Shown here piece by piece: positions 50,158 through 60,590 of a stretch of DNA of 64,000 nt (its first letter is position 1; each line of letters starts with the position of its first letter). The notes beneath the pieces are model-generated. The model was given only the letters and a program-made list of their open reading frames with translations, was not told the DNA's origin and searched no databases. The position numbers and the translations under genes were made by a program. Source of the DNA: an uncultured Paenibacillaceae bacterium (lineage in GTDB: Bacteria; Bacillota; Bacilli; Aneurinibacillales; Aneurinibacillaceae); contig CALNBV010000236.1 of the NCBI GenBank assembly GCA_937874515.1, positions 1-64,000 on the forward strand, read 5' to 3'.

Positions 50158-51593
50158 TCTAAGCTCTCCTCTCTCTCAACTAAACTCAACTTTTCTTCAC
50201 CTAAAGATACAGCTCTCCATAAGGCTTCTGCCTTCTTTAATGATTCATAATACTCTGCTTTTGGCACAGAGTCAATGACAATTCCCGCCCCTGCCTGGAC
50301 ATAAGCCATATTCTTTTGCAAAATCAAAGTTCGGATAATTATATTAAAAATTCCACTTCCATCAAACCCTAATAAACCCATTGATCCCGTATATGGTCCC
50401 CTTGTTAGAGGCTCTAATTCTTCAATAATTTCCATGGTTCTAATCTTTGGTGCCCCGGTAATGGTACCCCCAGGAAAAACGCCCATCAATGCATCCAATC
50501 CATCAAACCCTTCTCTTAGTTGACCCACTACATTTGAGACAAGATGCATAACATGAGAATATTTTTCAATTACCATCCATTCATCTACTTTTACTGAACC
50601 AAATTCACATACCTTTCCTAAATCGTTTCTCTCTAAATCAACTAGCATGATATGTTCTGCATTTTCTTTTTCAGTTTCAATAAGTTCTAATTCTAATTCC
50701 AAATCTTCTTGTTCATTTTGACCTCTTTTTCTTGTCCCAGCAATAGGCCGAGTACTCACCTTACCATCTTTCACCCTTAACAATAGTTCAGGGGAGGCAG
50801 AAATCAACTGAAATTCTGGGAAATGAAATAATCCCATATATGGTGATGGATTTAACAGACGTAATTCATGGTAAATTTCCTCATCAGTTAAAAAGGTAGT
50901 CCGGTTTTGCCGCAATGATAAATTGACCTGAAATACATCACCTGCAGCAATATACTCCCTAATTTTTCTTACTGCTTCTTTAAACTCATGTTGGTTTAAA
51001 CTGAAGGAAAACTCTTCATTACCCTTTTTATGCAAATAGGAATTGGACCGAGGGATCCCAGGAGTACACCCCTTAAGTACCTGTTCCATTTCTAACACTC
51101 GCCAGTTGGCTTCTTCACTATTCTTTATTTTGCATCCTTCACCATAATTGACAATAAAATAAACCTGATTTTCATACATATCAAATGCAAATACTTCTTC
51201 AACTTTCATCATATAGACGTAAGGAAGTCCCAGATCGTCTTCTGCATGCAAAGGGATACTTTCATAAAATCGAATGAAATCGTAAGAAAAATAACCAGCA
51301 GCTCCCCCTGTCCATTCGGGGAAATTCTCAGGTACCCCTTTTAGATTCTTATACTCCTCATTTATTAACCATTTTCGAATCATTTCCATAGGATCTTCTT
51401 TTTCATCTTTATCAATCCTTAAAATTTCTCTATTCGTACAACTCACATAGCTATATCTACCGTTTCCTGTATTCTCAAAAATAAAAGAGAAAAGATTGTC
51501 ATGTTTTATATTAAGATACAGATCCCAGGCTTCTACATTTCCCCTGGAACATTTTTTCCATATCATTCGCCTATTGGTTTCCATCATTGTCAT
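50154..51593 (-). CDS. pabB: Aminodeoxychorismate synthase component I (PabB)
   Basis: Converts chorismate to aminodeoxychorismate. The 479-residue chorismate-utilising enzyme has [11 protein letters not shown] (PIAGT, 283-287), [10 protein letters not shown] and [12 protein letters not shown]. The PIAGT alanine stands where E. coli PabB has lysine; B. subtilis PabB also has PIAGT, so PabB is preferred to TrpE given the neighbours. GGGGGT precedes ATG 51593. Confidence 0.93.
   Translation of the reverse strand: MTMMETNRRMIWKKCSRGNVEAWDLYLNIKHDNLFSFIFENTGNGRYSYVSCTNREILRIDKDEKEDPMEMIRKWLINEEYKNLKGVPENFPEWTGGAAGYFSYDFIRFYESIPLHAEDDLGLPYVYMMKVEEVFAFDMYENQVYFIVNYGEGCKIKNSEEANWRVLEMEQVLKGCTPGIPRSNSYLHKKGNEEFSFSLNQHEFKEAVRKIREYIAAGDVFQVNLSLRQNRTTFLTDEEIYHELRLLNPSPYMGLFHFPEFQLISASPELLLRVKDGKVSTRPIAGTRKRGQNEQEDLELELELIETEKENAEHIMLVDLERNDLGKVCEFGSVKVDEWMVIEKYSHVMHLVSNVVGQLREGFDGLDALMGVFPGGTITGAPKIRTMEIIEELEPLTRGPYTGSMGLLGFDGSGIFNIIIRTLILQKNMAYVQAGAGIVIDSVPKAEYYESLKKAEALWRAVSLGEEKLSLVEREESLE
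50159..50203 (-). promoter_or_regulatory. Probable TRAP-binding site over pabA ribosome site
   Basis: Reading 5' to 3' on minus, nine triplets lie 2-3 bases apart: TAG 50203, AAG 50197, AAG 50192, GAG 50187, TAG 50182, GAG 50177, GAG 50171, GAG 50166, TAG 50161 (first bases). The Shine-Dalgarno GGAGAG (50169-50164) is inside the array. B. subtilis trpG (pabA) carries nine such triplets bound by tryptophan-activated TRAP. Confidence 0.75.
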
Positions 51594-51649
51594 AATTACC
51601 CCCGTTTCCTAAAAATTCAGTCTATGGGTACAGTTTATCAGAAGAAAGT

Positions 51650-51689
51650 AAAAAAAAAACAAGGTTGCCTTCACTGGCAACCTTGTTTT
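51650..51689 (-). terminator. Terminator of cysK
   Basis: A perfect 14-bp stem AAAACAAGGTTGCC/GGCAACCTTGTTTT with a 6-base loop is followed by T residues on minus. It lies 21 bases after the cysK stop, before pabB. Confidence 0.9.
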
Positions 51690-51710
51690 AGGAGAGATAA
51701 ATTTATTTCA

Positions 51711-52667
51711 TTAAATTTCAAAGTTAAAAAGTGGGGTGCTTAAATAGCGTTCACCATTGCTTGGATTAATCACAATGACGTTTTTGTTAGGCCCAAGTTC
51801 TCTTGCTACTTGTTGTGCAGCAAAGATGGCCGCCCCTGTAGAGATCCCTACAAGAACCCCTTCTTTGCGGGCAATTTCACGGGCGGTTTCAAATGCATCT
51901 TCATTTTCAACCAGAATCACTTCATCGTAAATGGAAGTATTTAAGGTTTCAGGAACAAATCCTGCACCAATCCCTTGAATTTTATGAGGGCCAGGTTTCC
52001 CCCCAGACAATACAGGAGAACCTGCTGGTTCTACTGCCACAACTTTAATATTAGGATAACGTTCTTTAAGAACTTCCCCTACGCCAGTAATGGTACCGCC
52101 AGTTCCTACCCCAGAAATGATGGCATCAATTCCGCCAATTTGTTCCCCTTGATCAAGAAGTTCCTGTGCAGTAGTTTGGCGATGAACTTCTGGATTGGCC
52201 TGGTTTTTAAATTGTTGAGGAATGAAATAATTATCGTTTTCCTGGGCCAATTGTTCCGCTTTACGAATAGCGCCACCCATTCCTTCTGGACCAGGAGTAA
52301 GGATTAATTCCGCACCATAAGCTTTTAATAAATTTCTCCGTTCAATGCTCATTGTTTCAGGCATTACAAGAATCGCCTTATAACCTTTTGCAGCAGCTAC
52401 GAGGGCTAATCCAATTCCTGTGTTCCCACTGGTTGGTTCAATAATTGTTGCACCTTTTTTCAGTGCTCCTGATTTTTCAGCATCTTCAATCATGGCTAAT
52501 GCAATACGGTCTTTCACGCTTCCGCCTGGGTTGAAGAACTCCAACTTCAAATAAAGATTTGCGCTAGCTTCATCAGCCACATGGTTTAATTTAACAAGGG
52601 GTGTATTTCCAATTAATTCAATAATTGAATTAGCAACTCTGTTAATAGAATCTACGGTTTTAGTCAT
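51711..52667 (-). CDS. cysK: Cysteine synthase (O-acetylserine sulfhydrylase)
   Basis: Makes cysteine from O-acetylserine (from CysE) and sulfide. The 318-residue PLP enzyme has [11 protein letters not shown] with Lys52, [11 protein letters not shown] (78-88) and [13 protein letters not shown] 52667 has GGAGG 9 bases upstream; a longer reading lacks one. Confidence 0.97.
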   Translation of the reverse strand: MTKTVDSINRVANSIIELIGNTPLVKLNHVADEASANLYLKLEFFNPGGSVKDRIALAMIEDAEKSGALKKGATIIEPTSGNTGIGLALVAAAKGYKAILVMPETMSIERRNLLKAYGAELILTPGPEGMGGAIRKAEQLAQENDNYFIPQQFKNQANPEVHRQTTAQELLDQGEQIGGIDAIISGVGTGGTITGVGEVLKERYPNIKVVAVEPAGSPVLSGGKPGPHKIQGIGAGFVPETLNTSIYDEVILVENEDAFETAREIARKEGVLVGISTGAAIFAAQQVARELGPNKNVIVINPSNGERYLSTPLFNFEI

Positions 52668-52737
52668 TTTAAAAGGCCTCCAATTCATAGTAACTTAATC
52701 GGTTTTATAGAGATTATATCAGCCTTTTGTTTCCCCG

Positions 52738-53616
52738 TCAATGCTTTACGTTAATTAATTTAGCTAATTCCTCCCTGCTTACATGGTATTTCTCATTACA
52801 GAAATGACATTGAATTTCCGCTTCATTTTCTTCATCAATCATTGCCTGCAATTCCTCTTTGCCAAGGCTAATCAAAGCACTTTCAACCCTTTGCCGGGAA
52901 CAGTGGCATTTAAATACTATCGGAAGTTCCCCAAGAATTTTTGCTTCTTGCCCGGTAATTTCTTTAAGCATTTCCTCTGGTGTTAACCCATCATTAACCA
53001 TTGCTGAAACAGGGCGTATCTGGCTAATATCTCTTTCCAATGCAGCAATGACTTCCTCAGGCGTATCAGGCATGACTTGGAAAATAAATCCGCCGCAAGA
53101 CTTAATAGAATAATCAGGATTGACAAGAACCCCCACACCTACAGCAGAAGGAATTTGTTCGGAAACTGTAAAATAATAAGCGAAATCTTCTCCTATTTCC
53201 CCGGAAACGATGGGGCTACTTCCCTGGTAAGGATCTTTCAGACCTAAGTCTTTCGTAACAATAATGGTTCCTTCTTTTCCAACTGCTGCCCTTACATCTA
53301 GTTTCCCTTTTTCGTTAAGAGGAAACTCTACATGGGGATTAGAAACATACCCACGCACTTCTCCTTTCCCATTGGCATCAACCAAAATTTTGCCAATAGG
53401 GCCATCCCCTTTTACAACAATAGAAAGGCGATCTTCCCCTTTTACCATAGCACCCATCATGGCACTAACCGCCAGGGTTCTGCCCAATGCTGCACTAACT
53501 ACAGGATATGTATCTAAACGTTTTCTTATTTCTTCAAGGGTTTCTGTCATTTGCACTGCAAATACTCGAACATAATCCTGATAAACCATACCTCGTACTA
53601 AATAATCTTTTTTCAT
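52738..53616 (-). CDS. hslO: Redox-regulated chaperone Hsp33
   Basis: A holdase switched on by oxidation. The 292-residue protein has the zinc-binding CHC (Cys237/239) and CHFC (Cys270/273) in its C-terminal redox domain. ATG 53616 follows AAGGAG; a longer reading runs back through a hairpin and the coaX end. Confidence 0.97.
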   Translation of the reverse strand: MKKDYLVRGMVYQDYVRVFAVQMTETLEEIRKRLDTYPVVSAALGRTLAVSAMMGAMVKGEDRLSIVVKGDGPIGKILVDANGKGEVRGYVSNPHVEFPLNEKGKLDVRAAVGKEGTIIVTKDLGLKDPYQGSSPIVSGEIGEDFAYYFTVSEQIPSAVGVGVLVNPDYSIKSCGGFIFQVMPDTPEEVIAALERDISQIRPVSAMVNDGLTPEEMLKEITGQEAKILGELPIVFKCHCSRQRVESALISLGKEELQAMIDEENEAEIQCHFCNEKYHVSREELAKLINVKH

Positions 53617-53638
53617 CTTAAACACTCCTTTATGAATA

Positions 53639-53670
53639 CTAAGAAACCTACTGTCATGATTTACAGTAGG
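53639..53670 (-). terminator. Hairpin between coaX and hslO (possible weak terminator)
   Basis: Stem CCTACTGT/ACAGTAGG with an 8-base loop is followed on minus by TTTCTTAG. It precedes the hslO ribosome site and could attenuate read-through from coaX. Confidence 0.5.
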
Positions 53671-53683
53671 CCTCAGAAGTTGC

Positions 53684-54451
53684 TTATTTATTGTTTTTTT
53701 CATAGATTAAGCGCAATCCTTTTAATGTGAGCCAGGAATCAACAATATCAATTTCCGTTGATTCATCTCCAATTAAGGATGCTAATCCACCAGTTGCTAT
53801 TACTTTGGGAACCCGTTTGCAATCTGCCTTCATCCGACGCACAATTTCATTGACTTGTCCCACAAAACCATAAATAATGCCTGATTGCATAGCATGAACG
53901 GTGTTACGCCCTATCACGCCAGGGGGTTTCTCCAATTCAATTCGGGGCAATTTTGCCGCCCTACTATAAAGGGCCTCTGTAGAAATGCCAATTCCCGGGG
54001 CAATGGCTCCTCCATGGTACCCGCCATTTTCATCAATATAACAGAAGGTTGTCGCCGTTCCGAAATCCACAACAATAAGTGGGGTTCCGTAATCATGGAT
54101 GGCTGCTACTGCATTCACAATACGGTCTGCCCCAACTTCCCTTGGGTTTTCCGCCTTAATATTCAACCCGGTTTTTAACCCTGGTTGAATGACCATTGCC
54201 TTCACATTAAAATATTTTTGGCACATTTTTTCCAAAGGAAACATTAAAGGAGGAACAACTGAAGAAATAATAACCCCTTCAATATCGGAAAATTTCAGAC
54301 CTTTATCCATAAACAAATTGCGTATTAACATCCCGTATTCATCGTCGGTTTTTGCCCGGTCACTACTAATACGCCAGTGGTATTTTAAGCTGTTTCCTTC
54401 ATAAACGCCTAAAACCATATTTGTATTCCCCACATCAATGACAAACAACAT
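53684..54451 (-). CDS. coaX: Type III pantothenate kinase
   Basis: First step of coenzyme A synthesis. The 255-residue ASKHA-fold protein has the phosphate loop [10 protein letters not shown] (6-15), GADRIVNA and [12 protein letters not shown]. Placement between nadC and hslO is conserved in several Bacillales. Confidence 0.97.
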   Translation of the reverse strand: MLFVIDVGNTNMVLGVYEGNSLKYHWRISSDRAKTDDEYGMLIRNLFMDKGLKFSDIEGVIISSVVPPLMFPLEKMCQKYFNVKAMVIQPGLKTGLNIKAENPREVGADRIVNAVAAIHDYGTPLIVVDFGTATTFCYIDENGGYHGGAIAPGIGISTEALYSRAAKLPRIELEKPPGVIGRNTVHAMQSGIIYGFVGQVNEIVRRMKADCKRVPKVIATGGLASLIGDESTEIDIVDSWLTLKGLRLIYEKNNK

Positions 54452-54464
54452 CCCAAAACCACAC

Positions 54465-55319
54465 CTATCTTTTTCTTTGGTTTAAATCGAGGCTAATATC
54501 TAATGCTGTTACAGAATGGGTTAAACTTCCTACGGAGATGATATCTACTCCTGTCCGTGCAATAGACGCAATGGTTTGCAGATTTACCCCACCAGAAGCC
54601 TCAATAATCGCAGCACCATTTACTCGTCCTACAGCTTCTTCCATCGTGGTTACATCCATATTATCCAACATAATAATATCTGGTTTCACAGCAAGGGCTT
54701 CTTCTAACTGTTCCAGGGATTCTACTTCCACTTCAATTTTCGTTGTATGGGGAACATTGGCACGGGATTGCAATATAGCCTGTTGAATTCCACCTGCACC
54801 TTTAATATGGTTATCCTTAATGAGTACCGCATCAAAAAGCCCCAGGCGATGGTTGTGTCCGCCACCCACCACAACGGCATATTTCTCTAACATGCGTAAG
54901 CCCGGGGTGGTTTTCCGGGTATCTACTACTCTAACCTTCTCGCTTCCTTTACGTGCTTCTTCTACAAACCGATGGGTCATTGTGGCAATCCCTGATAAAT
55001 GTTGCAGGAGATTTAATGCCAACCTTTCCCCAGTTAAAATACTCTGCACTTTCCCCTCAACTTCAGCAATGACTGTTCCTTTTTCCAGGTACTCACCATC
55101 TGAAGCCTTTTGGTGATAATGAAGAGTAGGATCTAACGTACTAAATACTCTTTCCGCAACTTCTAACCCGGCAATCACTCCTGATTCTTTGACATAAAGG
55201 ATTCCCTTTCCGTCTACATTTTCAGGAACAGTGGCGAGAGTCGTAACATCGCCAAAACCAATATCTTCATCGAGCCATACTCGAATCTGTTGATCTAATA
55301 AATGGTTATTCATCTTCAT
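54465..55319 (-). CDS. nadC: Nicotinate-nucleotide pyrophosphorylase (carboxylating)
   Basis: Converts quinolinate to nicotinate mononucleotide. The 284-residue protein has EDIGFGDVT (16-24), [22 protein letters not shown] and [10 protein letters not shown]. The start is placed at ATG 55319, overlapping the nadB stop, with GGAGG 12 bases upstream; ATG 55313 is possible. The much longer upstream reading lies inside nadB. Confidence 0.96.
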   Translation of the reverse strand: MKMNNHLLDQQIRVWLDEDIGFGDVTTLATVPENVDGKGILYVKESGVIAGLEVAERVFSTLDPTLHYHQKASDGEYLEKGTVIAEVEGKVQSILTGERLALNLLQHLSGIATMTHRFVEEARKGSEKVRVVDTRKTTPGLRMLEKYAVVVGGGHNHRLGLFDAVLIKDNHIKGAGGIQQAILQSRANVPHTTKIEVEVESLEQLEEALAVKPDIIMLDNMDVTTMEEAVGRVNGAAIIEASGGVNLQTIASIARTGVDIISVGSLTHSVTALDISLDLNQRKR

Positions 55320-56931
55320 TCGAACTTTGCTCCTCCAATACTCCATCTTCAATAGATTGAACAATATGCTTACGCCAAACCAAATCATCCTGTTTAGGGA
55401 AGTCTTCCCTAAAATGGCCGCCACGGCTTTCTTCCCGTAATAATGCAGCATTAGCAACAAGAACTGCGATGGTTAATAAATTGAGATATTCAAACTCTGC
55501 AATATTGTCCATTTTATTGCGGAAGGCTTTGGCATATCGTTCTAATTCCTTCACAGCTTTAATTAAGCCTCTTTCATTTCTTTTAATCCCTACATGGCGA
55601 AGCATTAATTTTTGCAGGCGAAGGCGTTTTTCCATTACATTATCTGTACTCATGGTTTGCTGTCTCATTAGCGAGAAAGAAACGGAGGGAATTCCCTCAG
55701 GCAAAGGAGGAATGTCCTCTAATTTATCAGCAATTCTCTTTCCGAATACAAGTGCTTCAGCCAGAGAGTTGCTTGCTAAACGATTTGCTCCGTGAACTCC
55801 CGTACAGGATACTTCACCACAGGAAAATAATCGTGGAGTTGCCGTTTCCCCGTTGGTGTCTGTTTTAATGCCCCCCATAATGTAATGGGCAGCTGGGGCA
55901 ACAGGAATCCAATCTGTTACCATATCCAGTCCATAACGAAGGCATTCCTTGTAAATAGTAGGAAAACGATTTTTAATAAGTTCTTCGGATTCATGGGTAA
56001 TATCTAAATAAACGTATGTAGAACCGGTTTCTTCCATTTCTGAGACAATGGCTCTCGCCACAATATCACGGGGAGCCAATTCTTTCTGGGGATGGTATTT
56101 TTGCATAAACCGTTCCCCATTAATGTTACGCAAAACAGCCCCTTCTCCCCGCACTGCCTCAGATATTAAAAATCGAGGTGCCCCTGGATAGAATAGGGCG
56201 GTCGGATGGAATTGGATAAATTCAACATCCTTTATATAGGCCCCTGCCCGGTAAGCCATGGCCATTCCATCACCTGTTGCAATTTCAGGATTGGTGGTGT
56301 AGCGATATAATTGACCCGCTCCCCCGGTAGAAAGAATGGTTGCTTTGGCGCGGATGAATACACGCTCCCCTTCAGGACGCATAACAATGGCACCAATGCA
56401 CTCCCCTTGATGGGTCATAAGATCTATGGTGAAGTGGTTTTCTAAAATGGTAATCCGTTTATTATTTTTAGCCACCTCAGAAAGGGCACGGACAATTTCC
56501 GCCCCTGTTGCATCCCCATTGGCATGAAGAATTCTTCTTTTACTATGGGCTCCTTCTTTCGTAAGAGCCAATTTGCCATCTTCCCTATCAAACATTGTAC
56601 CCATTTTAATTATATCTCTAATACATGAAGGTCCTTCATTTACCAGGATGTCTACAGCTTCATGGGAACAAATTCCTGCCCCTGCAATCAAGGTATCCTG
56701 GCGGTGAAGTTCCGGAGAATCTGATTTAGACGTAACTGCCGCAATCCCCCCCTGGGCATGCTGGGTATTACTTTGTGTCAAAGAAGTCTTACTAATTAAT
56801 GTAACATCATGATGTTCACTGATTTTAATGGCCGTATAAAGGCCTGCTGCTCCGGAACCAATAATAAGAATATCTGTCTCCACTTTTTCTAATTCTGCAA
56901 GTTTAAAATCGATGACATACCTGGGTACCAT
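55306..56931 (-). CDS. nadB: L-aspartate oxidase
   Basis: Oxidises aspartate to iminoaspartate for NadA. The 541-residue flavoprotein has the FAD fingerprint IIGSGAAGLYTAI (23-35), TQHAQGGIAAV, and the substrate-site IQFHPTAL. It lies 34 bases after nadA. Confidence 0.96.
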   Translation of the reverse strand: MVPRYVIDFKLAELEKVETDILIIGSGAAGLYTAIKISEHHDVTLISKTSLTQSNTQHAQGGIAAVTSKSDSPELHRQDTLIAGAGICSHEAVDILVNEGPSCIRDIIKMGTMFDREDGKLALTKEGAHSKRRILHANGDATGAEIVRALSEVAKNNKRITILENHFTIDLMTHQGECIGAIVMRPEGERVFIRAKATILSTGGAGQLYRYTTNPEIATGDGMAMAYRAGAYIKDVEFIQFHPTALFYPGAPRFLISEAVRGEGAVLRNINGERFMQKYHPQKELAPRDIVARAIVSEMEETGSTYVYLDITHESEELIKNRFPTIYKECLRYGLDMVTDWIPVAPAAHYIMGGIKTDTNGETATPRLFSCGEVSCTGVHGANRLASNSLAEALVFGKRIADKLEDIPPLPEGIPSVSFSLMRQQTMSTDNVMEKRLRLQKLMLRHVGIKRNERGLIKAVKELERYAKAFRNKMDNIAEFEYLNLLTIAVLVANAALLREESRGGHFREDFPKQDDLVWRKHIVQSIEDGVLEEQSSNEDE

Positions 56932-56965
56932 TCTTCAATAACCTTCTCTCAGTTCTCTTTAGGAT

Positions 56966-57910
56966 TTATTTTGCTTCCACGAGAAGCATCCGCTCTAAAG
57001 AAGCACGTGCTTTATCTGCCACTTCTTCAGGAACATAAATTTGCGGTTGCATGGTTTCTAAACAATCAACGACTTTCTTTAAATTATTCACTTTCATATT
57101 AGGACAAACTAAATATTTTGAAGCGAAATAAAACTCTTTATCGGGACTTTCTTTACGAAGCTGGTATCCAACCCCTTCTTCCGTTCCCACGATAAATTGT
57201 TTTTTATTTGATTCTCGGCAATACTTGATAATCCCGGTTGTGCTTCCTACATAATCCCCTAAAGCCACAACTTCAGGGCGACATTCGGGGTGAACGACAA
57301 ATTCCGCTTCTGGATGTTCAGCTTTTAAACGTTGAACATCTTCAACCGTTAACTGGTCATGGGTATTGCAATAGCCTTCCCAAATAATGAATTTCTTGTC
57401 CGTAAATTGGGATACCCAGTTCCCCAGGTTTTTATCAGGAACCCAAATAATTTCCTTTTGATCCACTGATTCTATTACATAACGTGCATTTGAAGATGTA
57501 CAACAAATATCTGTTTCTGCTTTCACATCAGCAGATGTATTTATATAAGCCACAACAGTGGCATTAGGATATTCTTTTTTTAATTTCTTCAATCCATCTA
57601 CATTTACCATATCCGCCATAGGACAACCTGCACGTTCATCAGGTATTAAAACTGTCTTTTCCATGTTAAGGATTTTGGCACTTTCACCCATAAAATGAAC
57701 ACCACAAAATACAATAACGTCCGCATCCGTCGTTTTCGCCTTTTGTGCCAGACCAAAGGAATCCCCAAGAAAGTCTGCGATTTCTTGAATTTCAGGCCGC
57801 TGGTAATAGTGGGCCAGAATTATGGCGTTTTTCTCTTTTTTTAATTGCAGAATTCGTTCACGCAATTCCTTATTTCGCTGTTCTTTCTTCTGTATTGCCA
57901 TTGATTCCAT
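56966..57910 (-). CDS. nadA: Quinolinate synthase
   Basis: Condenses iminoaspartate and dihydroxyacetone phosphate using a [4Fe-4S] cluster. With ATG 57910 (GGAGG 10 bases upstream) it has 314 residues, the short form of NadA. Likely cluster ligands are Cys96 (AGCPMADM), Cys181 (WEGYCNTH) and Cys269 (LVCPNMK). ATG 57928 would add six residues but has no ribosome site. A 16-bp palindrome lies in the promoter region. Confidence 0.95.
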   Translation of the reverse strand: MESMAIQKKEQRNKELRERILQLKKEKNAIILAHYYQRPEIQEIADFLGDSFGLAQKAKTTDADVIVFCGVHFMGESAKILNMEKTVLIPDERAGCPMADMVNVDGLKKLKKEYPNATVVAYINTSADVKAETDICCTSSNARYVIESVDQKEIIWVPDKNLGNWVSQFTDKKFIIWEGYCNTHDQLTVEDVQRLKAEHPEAEFVVHPECRPEVVALGDYVGSTTGIIKYCRESNKKQFIVGTEEGVGYQLRKESPDKEFYFASKYLVCPNMKVNNLKKVVDCLETMQPQIYVPEEVADKARASLERMLLVEAK

Positions 57911-57966
57911 TTTCTTCACATCCTCCATCCAGGTCCAATTATGTTTATAATACCGTTAATGATAGG

Positions 57967-57982
57967 AATTGTATACACAATT
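57967..57982. promoter_or_regulatory. Palindrome upstream of nadABC, candidate operator
   Basis: AATTGT-GTAT-ACAATT is a perfect inverted repeat with 6-bp arms in the 80-base gap between the ftsH terminator and nadA. Its position fits an operator for a NAD-synthesis repressor, but it is not a clear match to the NiaR site I know of. The regulator is unknown. Confidence 0.4.
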
Positions 57983-57985
57983 AAG

Positions 57986-58014
57986 GTGAAAAGCCCCCCT
58001 AGTAAGGGAGGCTT
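57986..58014 (-). terminator. Terminator of ftsH
   Basis: Arms AAGCCTCCC and GGGGGGCTT (one T-G pair) with a 6-base loop are followed by TTTTC on minus, 16 bases after the ftsH stop. Confidence 0.75.
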
Positions 58015-58030
58015 GACTTTTCATTTCTTC

Positions 58031-59962
58031 CTATTTACGTTCTGAATCACTATCGATTCCTGGGAATGGAGCGGATGTTTCAGATTTACCAGTAATTTGC
58101 ACAACTACATCTCCACCAGTTGGTTCATCAACATCTTTTTCTGATCTAGTAAAGGAACCTGTTTCAATAATGCTTTTAATTTGAGTGGCATCCAGGGTTT
58201 CAACTTCAAGAAGGGCTGTAGCAATTGCATCCAATTTATCTCTCTTTTCCGTTAACAATTGGTTACAACGCTCATAGCAATCCCGGATAATACTTTGAAT
58301 TTCCTGGTCAATTTGGCGAGCTGTTTCATCACTATAGTTTTGCTCGTGTCCAAGGTCTCTGCCTAAGAAAACTTGGCCCTGGCTACGCCCAAATTGCATC
58401 GGGCCTAAATTTGCACTCATCCCGAATTCCATAACCATTCTACGGGCAATGGATGTTGCTCTTTCAAAGTCGTTATGGGCCCCAGTACTTACTTCTTTAA
58501 GTACCAGCTCTTCTGCTACCCTACCGCCTAATAGCCCAACAATTTTGTCTAACAAATCGGTCTTTGTAGCAAAATAACGGTCTTCTTTAGGCAGCATAAT
58601 TGTATAACCGCCTGCAGAACCACGAGGAATAATGGTTACTTTATGAACCATGTCTGCATTTTTTAAGAAGTATCCTACAATAGTGTGCCCTGCTTCATGG
58701 AAGGCAACCAATTTTTTCTCATCTTCTGTAATAATACGGGATTTCTTTTCCGGTCCAGCAATAACCCGGTCAATAGCATCATCAATTTCGTTCATTTCAA
58801 TTTTCTTCTTATTTTTGCGAGCAGCCAGTAAGGCTGCTTCATTAAGAACATTCTCTAAATCTGCACCGGTAAAACCTGGTGTCCGTTGTGCAACCACATG
58901 AAGATCAATGTCCCCACCTAAGGGCTTATTGCGTGCATGTACCCCAAGTACAGCTTCCCGACCCTTAATGTCTGGACGGTCAACAGTAATTTGACGGTCA
59001 AAACGACCTGGACGAAGAAGTGCTGGGTCAAGAATGTCAGGACGGTTGGTTGCTGCAACAATGATAATTCCTTCATTGTGGCTAAACCCATCCATTTCTA
59101 CAAGTAATTGGTTTAAGGTTTGTTCCCGTTCATCGTGTCCGCCACCTAATCCGGCACCACGTTGACGGCCCACTGCATCAATTTCATCGATAAAAATGAT
59201 ACATGGAGCATTTTTCTTCGCGTTTTCAAATAAATCACGAACCCTGGAGGCCCCAACCCCAACGAACATTTCAACAAAATCTGAACCGCTTATTGTAAAG
59301 AATGGAACACCTGCTTCACCAGCTACTGCCCGTGCCAACAAGGTTTTCCCTGTTCCAGGAGGCCCAACTAAAAGAACCCCTTTAGGAATTCTTGCTCCCA
59401 GGGCTGAGAATTTACGGGGATCTTTAAGAAACTCAACAACTTCTACTAGTTCCGCTTTTTCTTCATCAGCACCGGCAACATCATTAAATGTAACTTTTTT
59501 CTTCTCATCATTGTATAGGCGGGCTTTGCTTTTGCCGAAGTTCATCACCCGGTTGCCCCCACCCTGAGCCTGATTAAACAAGAAGAAGAATAGGATGAAT
59601 ATGATCACAAAAGGAATAATGGAAGTAAGAAAAGTAAGCCAGACTGAATCACCTTTCTGTTCCAGGTATTCTTCTTTTGTTATTTTGGCATCTTCTAATT
59701 TTTTCAAAAGGTCCTGATTGTCATACAATGGACCATTTGTATAGAAATTGCTGCCACTTTTTAATTTACCCATAATAGAATATGTACCCCGATCGGGTCG
59801 AATCTGAACCTCGGTTACTTGACCCTGGCTGAGGTACTGGCGAAACTGATTATAGGGGATTTTCGTTGTTTCCGGCCCCTGATTGGTTAGAAAGTTAACT
59901 ACCCCGATCACTACAAGAAAAATTAGTAAATAAAAACCTGTATTTCGGAAAAAACGACTCAT
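58031..59962 (-). CDS. ftsH: ATP-dependent zinc metalloprotease FtsH
   Basis: A membrane AAA+ protease for quality control and regulatory proteolysis. The 643-residue protein has two membrane spans (about 8-25 and 107-129), Walker A GPPGTGKT (200-207), Walker B IIFIDEID (255-262) and the zinc site HEAGH (422-426). GAGGAGG precedes ATG 59962. Confidence 0.99.
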   Translation of the reverse strand: MSRFFRNTGFYLLIFLVVIGVVNFLTNQGPETTKIPYNQFRQYLSQGQVTEVQIRPDRGTYSIMGKLKSGSNFYTNGPLYDNQDLLKKLEDAKITKEEYLEQKGDSVWLTFLTSIIPFVIIFILFFFLFNQAQGGGNRVMNFGKSKARLYNDEKKKVTFNDVAGADEEKAELVEVVEFLKDPRKFSALGARIPKGVLLVGPPGTGKTLLARAVAGEAGVPFFTISGSDFVEMFVGVGASRVRDLFENAKKNAPCIIFIDEIDAVGRQRGAGLGGGHDEREQTLNQLLVEMDGFSHNEGIIIVAATNRPDILDPALLRPGRFDRQITVDRPDIKGREAVLGVHARNKPLGGDIDLHVVAQRTPGFTGADLENVLNEAALLAARKNKKKIEMNEIDDAIDRVIAGPEKKSRIITEDEKKLVAFHEAGHTIVGYFLKNADMVHKVTIIPRGSAGGYTIMLPKEDRYFATKTDLLDKIVGLLGGRVAEELVLKEVSTGAHNDFERATSIARRMVMEFGMSANLGPMQFGRSQGQVFLGRDLGHEQNYSDETARQIDQEIQSIIRDCYERCNQLLTEKRDKLDAIATALLEVETLDATQIKSIIETGSFTRSEKDVDEPTGGDVVVQITGKSETSAPFPGIDSDSERK

Positions 59963-60035
59963 ACCTTACCTCCTCTCGTGCCAACACACAGTCACTATTT
60001 TACCAAACAATAATTCATGTCACAACTTTCCAGTA

Positions 60036-60572
60036 CTATTGATAGACTTTTTCTTTTAGTATGCCTATATAGGGGATGTTGCGATATTTGCCTGCATAAT
60101 CAAGGCCATATCCTACTACAAAGGCATCAGGAATTTGAAACCCGCAATAATCAGGGTAAAGTTCCACTGTTCTGCGAGAAGGCTTATCTAATAGTGAAAC
60201 CACTTTCACTGTTGCGGCATTCCTGCGATCCAGAACATCTATTAGATAACTTAAAGTTAAACCCGAATCAATGATATCTTCCACGATTATCACGTGGCGA
60301 TTTTCCACTGAAGAATCAAGATCTTTAACAATACGGACAACCCCTGAAGAACGGGTAGCATTTCCATAACTGGATACAGCCATAAAGTCAATTTCAAGGG
60401 GGATGGTCATATCCCGTATTAAATCAGTCATAAATACAACTGCTCCACGCAGTACACAAATGACTAATGGGTTCTTCCCTTGATAATCCGTAGAAAGGAC
60501 CCTGCCAAGTTCTTGAATCTTAGCTTTTATTTGTTCCGCAGTTAACAAAACTTCCTGAATATCATTTTCCAT
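60036..60572 (-). CDS. hpt: Hypoxanthine phosphoribosyltransferase
   Basis: Purine salvage enzyme; the 178-residue protein has the PRPP loop [14 protein letters not shown] (94-107) and the [12 protein letters not shown] loop. The tilS-hpt-ftsH order is canonical, and in B. subtilis TilS and HprT form a complex acting on ftsH expression. Confidence 0.97.
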   Translation of the reverse strand: MENDIQEVLLTAEQIKAKIQELGRVLSTDYQGKNPLVICVLRGAVVFMTDLIRDMTIPLEIDFMAVSSYGNATRSSGVVRIVKDLDSSVENRHVIIVEDIIDSGLTLSYLIDVLDRRNAATVKVVSLLDKPSRRTVELYPDYCGFQIPDAFVVGYGLDYAGKYRNIPYIGILKEKVYQ

Positions 60573-60590
60573 GTTAACTTAAAACGCCTC

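Noticed and set aside
50154..51593. pabB as anthranilate synthase trpE (because of the PIAGT motif)
   Set aside because: Bacillus PabB proteins also carry PIAGT and the gene is followed by pabA-pabC-folP; a minor chance of dual function remains.
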